Shown piece after piece: positions 24,701-27,259 of a DNA stretch of 27,259 nucleotides. Position 1 is the first letter of the stretch. Each line of letters starts with the position of its first letter. Source of the DNA: an uncultured Oscillospiraceae bacterium (GTDB lineage: Bacteria; Bacillota; Clostridia; Oscillospirales; Ruminococcaceae); contig UQBC01000034.1 of the NCBI GenBank assembly GCA_900539195.1, forward strand, positions 1 through 27,259. Reading direction: 5' to 3'. Made by a program: the position numbers and the translations under genes. A model generated the notes under the pieces. That model had not been told where the DNA came from. It ran no database searches and worked only from the letters and a program-made list of their open reading frames with translations.

Positions 24701-25594
24701 CCTGAGAAAAAAGAGGTTGATGATATCTACACGCTGACTGCCACGCTTACGGATAAGGCAGGTAATACTACAACCAAGTCGATCAGATTCTCTGCCAACC
24801 GTTTCGGCTCAACATATGCTCTTCCGAAGGCTACAGAAGAGCTTAACGGCTCATATACGCAGAGCGGTAAGGATGTTGTAGTGACAGAAACCAATGCAAA
24901 CCAACTTAAAAACATCAAGGTGATCCTCTTCAAGAACGGTGAAACCATAACGCTCAAGGAAGACGACGATTACAGGATTGATGTAAAAGGCGGCAACGGT
25001 CAGTGGTATGAATACACTTACACTGTATATTCGGCAAATTTCGCCGATGACGGTGTATACAGACTGTCATTCAGCTCGGAAGACGATGCAGGAAATAAAG
25101 CTGAAAATACTCTTGATACAAAGAACAAGGAAATTTTGTTCAGTGTAGATAAGACAAAGCCCGATATTGTTGTGACAAATATCGAAAACGGTTCGACATA
25201 TCCTGTTGATAAGTTGACAGTAACAATGTCAGCAAGCGATAATATCCTTCTTAAAACGATGTCGGTATACCTTGACGATTATGACAAGGAATACAAGACA
25301 TGGACAGCTGAGGATATCGCAAAAACAATAGATGCTGACGGAAACTTCACCTTTGATATTGATGGAAACTCAACAGGCGCACATAAGGTAAAGGTTGTCT
25401 GCACCGATGCAGCAGGAAATGAGCAGACGGTTGAAATTACAGATTTCTATGTAACGACCAACCTGTTTGTACGTTTCTACAACAACAAAGTTCTTTTCTT
25501 CGGCACGATTGGCGGCGTCATTGTGATAGCTGCCGCAATAGTAGTGCTGTTAGTTCTTAAAAAAAGAAAGCAAAACACCGGTGAAGACGAATAA
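18773..25594 (+). CDS. Giant Ig-like-repeat surface protein (adhesin candidate)
   Basis: A 2273-residue exported protein. An N-terminal signal peptide (about 1-36, hydrophobic core 12-27, cut near TYA/AP) is followed by a CnaB-like start (FTITVADKSDNAISGATVAYEV). Seven Ig-like repeats of about 90 residues (139-769, KADQTGFAFEK type) come next, then six copies of a second, about 110-residue module marked by YDNNS...RTATITITEHNF, interspersed with SGIDYFTY-type Ig modules up to about 1910. Further Ig-like domains reach the C-terminus, which ends in a membrane helix (about 2240-2262) and the basic/acidic tail KKRKQNTGEDE. There is no LPxTG sortase motif, so anchoring should be by the helix. Likely a long surface adhesin or binding protein; the ligand cannot be read from the sequence. 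Ribosome binding site CAGGAGA at 18759-18765. Confidence 0.88.
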   Translation: MIKAKPKICDRILALFMAFAMLIVVLSDNMLRTYAAPADAFTITVADKSDNAISGATVAYEVTVDGASFTQRTVETGDDGRVEISEIADIDFTAQPTPVVKLSATITKADYKQSVLTDTAVTSTTGNVNVTLKEKAVDADFGFANPNPVINYDQNNTGFTNPLTKGNGNGNITFEIEGGKSDVASIDATNGELTINKTGTVTVTAKKAADENYKAAQASYTLTVKDVIKFDKETPELDFDPEKENTYTQEVTIGASLGVVKYKIEESTPSDAASIDESSGKVTITKPGKIKVGADLTIGEGGNPGKTFSASYILTVNKADQTGFAFEKQNPGAITYDPKNNTFSNKASSDQGEDNVTYEITSDNGVASIDSTTGILTILKAGDVTVKATRAADDKYNEVTAKYTLTINKADQTNFAFEKPNPEAVTYDPKNNTFSNKASSDQGADNVTYTITSDNGVASIDINGTLTILKAGTVTVKATRAADDKYKEATAEYTLTINKADQTNFAFEKPNPGAITYKPGLTFENAVTGGQSAGNITYTITSGKDVASIDDSNGTLTINKAGTVTVKATRAADDKYKEATAEYTLTIDKANQTGFVFEKTQHEITYEPDLTFDNAATGGQSTGNVTYMITSGNDVASIDSATGTLTILKAGTVTVKAVRAGDDCYNDSYEISYTLKINKADQTGFEFEQYDNDTYKITYNTGMSFKNAVSGGQGTGNITYSLSSDIVSIDNDGNITFKNGQVGTVTVTATRAADDKYNEVSTKYTLNISYLVTPENSYVLSGAKLDNNSKWYTGDITITPADGYKISWSNKLSNNEWSDYLTVSTEGNENAKTVYLKNDEGITAGIDIGDEKLMIDRTAPAVSVKYDNNSADSDKYFDKNRTATITITEHNFDPAKVEAIVTVNGTVSDKFNADLKKAESWKSEGDVHTAKITFSDNADYTFSINCTDKAGHVTENNSVTFAEGSVATGEFTVDKTAPKIEVAYDNNSVKNGKYFKADRTATITITEHNFDVSRVKAVITDKNATDTVSDYAAYLSDLKNWTADGDKHTATITFSVDADYTFSISCTDKAGNANKAVNYGESEVPEKFTVDKTNPENLVISYSESVLDIVLRTISFGFFNPDITVTVKADDMTSGIDYFTYSTDGNKIVTAAQAKDVKYDKDGKAYITFRIAPQYRGKISFKAFDRAGNKADMSDDDKTVVADNTKPVISVEYDNNKHDSKNTTFYTAKRTATIKITEANFFTEAFDKNYLKITVVRTDDNGKKTTTVLKNADLTTPFEDSNGNVHTAKLDFVEDGDYTFTIDYTDFSGNKARTYSTSFTIDKTRPTIDVSYDNNSAKNSKYFKADRTATITINEHNFDASRVVAKVTNKNATGSVGDYAAYLKNAKNWKTNGNTHTATIRFTTEADYTFNISYSDKAGNKNKAVNYGKSVAPGEFTIDKTAPTKADIRINNESVKATKGVAFEKFYRNSVTVKYSVNCDISGLDNITYQKVDDVAGYSADGSWTAYANTGVKVSPSEKFVIYFRTEDKAGNVTIINSTGIVVDSKAPTGETYAPEIDIKPEAANKNGLHNKDVSVDLNVIDPAYSGNNADSNGYYSGINRITYRISTTDTQAEETGVLFDVNEGITSGSVYDNDSLVSSWTGRINIDAATFNSNNVVVEITATDNAGNARVTTNEMINVPIAIDVTKPEINISYNNNSVDSESLFKADRVATIAVTERNFKSDNVKIKITNTDGVIPAVSGWKKTGGTGNLDDTIWTATIPYTADGDYEFSIEYTDLADNRSDGAVYAAGTQVPEKFTVDKTLPVIDVSYDNNSASNGNYYNAGRTATIVITEHNFDASRVTVTLTATDDDTVAALPIVSGWTDNGDRHTATVSYSNDSLYTFDIAVKDKAGNDAADFAKQTFYVDKTAPSLTISGVADLSANSGEIIPVISYTDTNYDDANVSITLTGAERKAVALDGAYSDQHNGKIFTFNNFPEKKEVDDIYTLTATLTDKAGNTTTKSIRFSANRFGSTYALPKATEELNGSYTQSGKDVVVTETNANQLKNIKVILFKNGETITLKEDDDYRIDVKGGNGQWYEYTYTVYSANFADDGVYRLSFSSEDDAGNKAENTLDTKNKEILFSVDKTKPDIVVTNIENGSTYPVDKLTVTMSASDNILLKTMSVYLDDYDKEYKTWTAEDIAKTIDADGNFTFDIDGNSTGAHKVKVVCTDAAGNEQTVEITDFYVTTNLFVRFYNNKVLFFGTIGGVIVIAAAIVVLLVLKKRKQNTGEDE
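19187..21079 (+). repeat. Seven tandem ~90-aa Ig-like repeats
   Basis: In-frame units of 264-276 bases begin at 19187, 19451, 19727, 20000, 20270, 20540 and 20810. Each encodes a module with a KADQT(G/N)F start, ITYxI(T/S)S, VASID, TLTI, GTVTVKATRAADDKY and YTLTINK ending. The first two are most diverged. Units three to five are nearly identical over long DNA stretches, a sign of recent duplication or gene conversion. Confidence 0.9.
21337..24500 (+). repeat. Dispersed EHNF-type repeats in the adhesin
   Basis: Six copies of a module share a (K/R)(T/P)xP...(V/I)xYDNNS start, a K(Y/L)FKADRTATITITEHNF core and HTATI...DYTFSI...DKAGN end. The EHNF or variant (EANF, ERNF) lies near 21437, 21791, 22484, 22837, 23926 and 24272. 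Copies are separated by other Ig-like modules, so this is an interspersed rather than strictly tandem array. Confidence 0.8.
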
Positions 25595-25599
25595 ATGAT

Positions 25600-25633
25600 T
25601 TTTCTGCCGGGTGAAAATACAGCCGGCAGAAAA
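25600..25633 (+). terminator. Hairpin after adhesin gene, probable operon terminator
   Basis: TTTTCTGCCGG (25600-25610) pairs with CCGGCAGAAAA (25623-25633) around a 12-base loop, five bases after the adhesin stop. The tract after it (TTTATGTCATTTTTAA) is T-rich but broken. A second small hairpin (25638-25643 with 25649-25654) follows. Position and stem favour termination of the long operon; efficiency is uncertain. Confidence 0.6.
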
Positions 25634-25682
25634 TTTATGTCATTTTTAATGACAAACATCTTTTGATCCGCTATATTACGGA

Positions 25683-25711
25683 TTGATTTTGCTCGAGAAA
25701 AATATTATAAT
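25683..25711 (+). promoter_or_regulatory. Sigma-A type promoter of the DUF4870-like gene
   Basis: TTGATT (25683-25688) and a perfect TATAAT (25706-25711) are separated by 17 bases. Transcription should start near 25718, giving an 80-base leader. This makes the zinc-ribbon gene a separate unit from the tad operon. Confidence 0.7.
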
Positions 25712-25724
25712 TATATCAGGATTT

Positions 25725-25774
25725 TGTCGCACTTTATTCAGTGCGACACCGAAAAAATTCCATAGTCTATGGAA
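25725..25774 (+). promoter_or_regulatory. Two hairpins in 5' leader of DUF4870-like gene
   Basis: TGTCGCACT (25725-25733) pairs with AGTGCGACA (25740-25748), and TTCCATA (25758-25764) with TATGGAA (25768-25774). Both are perfect stems lying between the predicted transcription start and the ribosome binding site AAGGAG (25782-25787). The first could be an operator or a 5' mRNA stabiliser, the second could affect translation. No known riboswitch is recognised. Confidence 0.5.
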
Positions 25775-25797
25775 AGTTGACAAAGGAGATCATTAAT

Positions 25798-26283
25798 ATG
25801 AAAATATGTCCTAATTGTAACTCACAGCTGGATGACAGCGCATTATTCTGCACAACTTGCGGAACACAGTTTGGCAACACACAGCCCCAGGGCACAGTGC
25901 CCCCTCAGGGAATATATGCGGCTACTCCCGCATATGATCCTTACGATCATACGGCAGAATTTGATCCCAAGGATATTTCCGATAACAAGGTATTTGCAAT
26001 GCTTTGCTACCTTATGGGTATATTCGGAATAATAATTGCCCTTCTTGCAAGCAACTCATCAAAGTATGCAATGTTCCATGTAAGACAGGCGCTTAAGTTT
26101 GAAGTTGCAAACATACTCATGCTTATCTGCACGATTATTCTGTTATGGACACTTATAGTACCTATTGCTTATGGCATTATGTCAACTGTTCTGTGGGTAA
26201 TCAAAATTATAGCCTTCTTCCAGATCTGCTCAGGTAAGGCTAAAGAACCCGCTATTATCCGTAGCCTCAAGTTCTTACGCTAA
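25798..26283 (+). CDS. Zinc-ribbon DUF4870-like membrane protein
   Basis: A 161-residue protein starting at the ATG at 25798, which has AAGGAG ten bases upstream; an in-frame GTG at 25741 lies inside a hairpin and is rejected. The N-terminus has a zinc ribbon with Cys4, Cys7, Cys18 and Cys21 (CPNC...CTTC), then a flexible Pro/Gln/Tyr linker and three membrane helices (about 65-84, 104-124, 126-145). The segment SSKYAMFHVRQALKFEV (87-102) matches the conserved FHxRQAL part of DUF4870-type (Tic20-like) proteins. The function of this family is not known. It has its own promoter and terminator, so it need not belong to the tad system. Confidence 0.82.
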   Translation: MKICPNCNSQLDDSALFCTTCGTQFGNTQPQGTVPPQGIYAATPAYDPYDHTAEFDPKDISDNKVFAMLCYLMGIFGIIIALLASNSSKYAMFHVRQALKFEVANILMLICTIILLWTLIVPIAYGIMSTVLWVIKIIAFFQICSGKAKEPAIIRSLKFLR

Positions 26284-26300
26284 GCTTCATAAGAATAGAT

Positions 26301-26339
26301 GCCCGTATCGCCTTTCAAAAGGTGATACGGGCTTTTTTT
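26301..26339 (+). terminator. Rho-independent terminator
   Basis: GCCCGTATCGCCTT (26301-26314) pairs with AAGGTGATACGGGC (26319-26332) with one G-T pair and a 4-base loop, followed by seven T residues. A strong intrinsic terminator 17 bases after the DUF4870-like gene. Confidence 0.92.
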
Positions 26340-26660
26340 ATCGACTCTATAATAAATGTTGGTGAAACCGGGAATTAAACGGAAAAAGAAAACTGATATA
26401 TGTTCAGTTATGCCGCCGCAACAGGAACAATATATGATTAACAGATATCATAGCAAAATTAGCCGATATCTGCACATACAAAAGTGTATCTGGAAAAGCA
26501 GATATACCAACAACCTCAATACAAATATTTTTAAATAATTTGAATTATCCTCACATAAGTGAAACACTCATCAGACCTTTTAACAGTAACTTTAATGACG
26601 CAGGCAAACAAAGCCGTAAATATTATGCTCTTATATTCGGCGGATATTATGGGCGCAAAC
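26340..26660. other. Intergenic region, no gene seen
   Basis: About 320 AT-rich bases. A 60-codon plus-strand open frame (26356-26538) has no ribosome binding site and a composition unlike a protein. The right part may be further decayed insertion-sequence DNA, as it leads directly into the transposase remnant, but I cannot recognise any of it. Confidence 0.5.
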
Positions 26661-26885
26661 TGTCTGAAAGAAAAATTTTTCACTGCTTTGCGTAGCAGTG
26701 CCGAACAGGCTGAAGCAATGCTGTCAGAGTGGATACATATTGCCGAAATAAGTTTGATTAAAGATTTTCGGTATTGCGCCAGAACACTGAAATCGTGGTT
26801 TAACGGCATTATCAGTTCATTTGCTTACGGTTACAGAAATTTCAGAAGATTCCGTAACCGTATTCTCCACATTTTTTCTCATCAA
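26661..26885 (+). pseudogene. ISL3-type transposase remnant
   Basis: In the frame through 26661, CLKEKFFTAL, EQAEAMLSEWI, FRYCARTLKSWFNGIISSF and AYGYRNFRRFRNRIL match, in order, the C-terminal part of DDE transposases of the ISL3 family. The family normally has about 20 residues (NGFTEGxNNKIKxxKR, containing the last catalytic Glu) between the GI..SF part and AYGYRNF. Here F (26820-26822) is joined directly to A (26823-26825), so that block is cleanly missing. The N-terminal three quarters of the enzyme and both IS ends are also absent. It is a dead fragment. Family assignment rests on remembered motifs. Confidence 0.72.
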
Positions 26886-27033
26886 AAATTATCGCGGATT
26901 CTTGATCCAAACCCGCTGACGCAATTTTCTATTTTTCGTACCTAAACTATTGACAAAGAGTCGTTTTCGCCACCGCGGCGCTTCTCTGCCTTTGCCGCCG
27001 ACTTCGCCCCTCAGCTTTAAGCGTGTTTCAGAC

Positions 27034-27062
27034 AACAAAAAAGCACTGCCTGAGCAGTGCTT
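27034..27062 (-). terminator. Terminator after tRNA-Asn
   Basis: Reading the minus strand, AAGCACTGC and GCAGTGCTT (27054-27062 with 27041-27049) form a 9-bp stem with a 4-base loop, followed by TTTTGTTG. This ends the rRNA-tRNA transcript three bases after the CCA of the tRNA and faces the plus-strand genes. Confidence 0.85.
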
Positions 27063-27065
27063 AAA

Positions 27066-27141
27066 TGGCTCCCCCTGTTGGACTTGAACCAACGGCATCG
27101 TGATTAACAGTCACGCGCTCTACCGACTGAGCTAAGGAGGA
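27066..27141 (-). tRNA. tRNA-Asn (GTT anticodon)
   Basis: The minus strand reads TCCTCCTTAGCTCAGTCGGT at the 5' end, anticodon loop CTGTTAATC with GTT, T-loop GGTTCAAGTCC, and an encoded CCA 3' end (27066-27068). The 7-bp acceptor stem has one G-T pair. 76 nt with CCA. It lies downstream of 5S rRNA, a common place for tRNA-Asn in Firmicutes rRNA operons. Confidence 0.96.
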
Positions 27142-27148
27142 ATATATA

Positions 27149-27175
27149 AAGAAAGCACAGGAACTGTGCTTTCTT
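27149..27175 (-). terminator. Hairpin between 5S rRNA and tRNA-Asn
   Basis: AAGAAAGCACAG (27149-27160) pairs perfectly with CTGTGCTTTCTT (27164-27175) around a 3-base loop. On the minus strand it is followed by TATATATT after the T-rich end of the stem. It could be a partial terminator of the rRNA operon or an RNA-processing hairpin that separates 5S from the tRNA. Confidence 0.6.
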
Positions 27176-27180
27176 CTTTA

Positions 27181-27259
27181 TGTCGGCATCTATCTATCTT
27201 CCCGGGCAGTCACCCGCCAAGTATTTTCGACGTAAATGAGCTTAACTACTGTGTTCGGA
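27181..27259 (-). rRNA. rrf: 5S ribosomal RNA, partial
   Basis: The minus strand begins TCCGAACACAGTAGTTAAGC and continues through ACTTGGCGGGTGACTGCCCG to GATGCCGACA, the conserved loop B/C, loop E and helix regions of bacterial 5S rRNA. About 79 of the expected 115-120 nt are present. The 5' end lies beyond the contig. It is the end of an rRNA operon running toward the tad locus. Confidence 0.93.

Noticed and set aside
26356..26538. 60-codon plus-strand open frame
   Set aside because: No ribosome binding site, composition not protein-like, and it lies in decayed intergenic DNA after a terminator.
26889..27098. 69-codon minus-strand frame running from the tRNA region
   Set aside because: It starts inside the tRNA-Asn gene and crosses its terminator, so it is not a real gene.

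Overview
The window looks like one complete short-read contig from an AT-rich, low-GC Gram-positive anaerobe of the class Clostridia, probably Ruminococcus-like. Support: strong AGGAGG-type ribosome binding sites throughout, a monoderm-type Tad (Flp pilus) gene set without secretin, Flp1-like and DUF5702-like proteins, and an FHA/PP2C/serine-threonine kinase set of clostridial type. The genus is inferred from family resemblance, not from a database search. Bases 1-42 are Illumina Nextera library adapter, not genome. The far end stops inside a 5S rRNA gene, the usual place for an assembly to break.

From 274 to 25594 there are 16 tightly packed plus-strand genes, often separated by fewer than 20 bases or overlapping, which I read as one long operon. 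Its first half (274-12251) is a Tad pilus or secretion machine: TadZ-like ATPase, TadA/CpaF ATPase, TadB and TadC membrane platform proteins, an Flp1-like pilin followed by a stem-loop, a TadE-like pseudopilin, a very large (1570 aa) TadG/DUF5702-like protein, a second TadE-like protein with a C-terminal domain, and a TadV/CpaA prepilin peptidase.

The second half (12262-18294) looks like a control module: a membrane-anchored WG-repeat protein, an FHA-domain protein with a long proline-rich linker, a PP2C phosphatase, a transmembrane Ser/Thr kinase with a large outer domain, and a small membrane-anchored protein carrying a ladder of ETT(V/I)L motifs spaced exactly ten residues apart. The same motif occurs twice just before the FHA domain. 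The operon ends with a four-helix membrane protein translationally coupled to a 2273-residue surface protein made of repeated Ig-like domains and held by a C-terminal membrane helix.

My model (inference) is a kinase/phosphatase pair that phosphorylates ETT(V/I)L threonines. The FHA domain then reads these sites and switches or positions the Tad machine, and perhaps the adhesin, in response to an outside signal. This resembles in outline the PpkA/PppA/Fha control of type VI secretion, but on a Tad apparatus.

After the operon come a separately promoted zinc-ribbon/DUF4870-like membrane protein with hairpins in its leader and a strong terminator, a decayed ISL3-type transposase fragment, and, on the minus strand and converging on the operon, the end of an rRNA operon (partial 5S, hairpin, tRNA-Asn, terminator).
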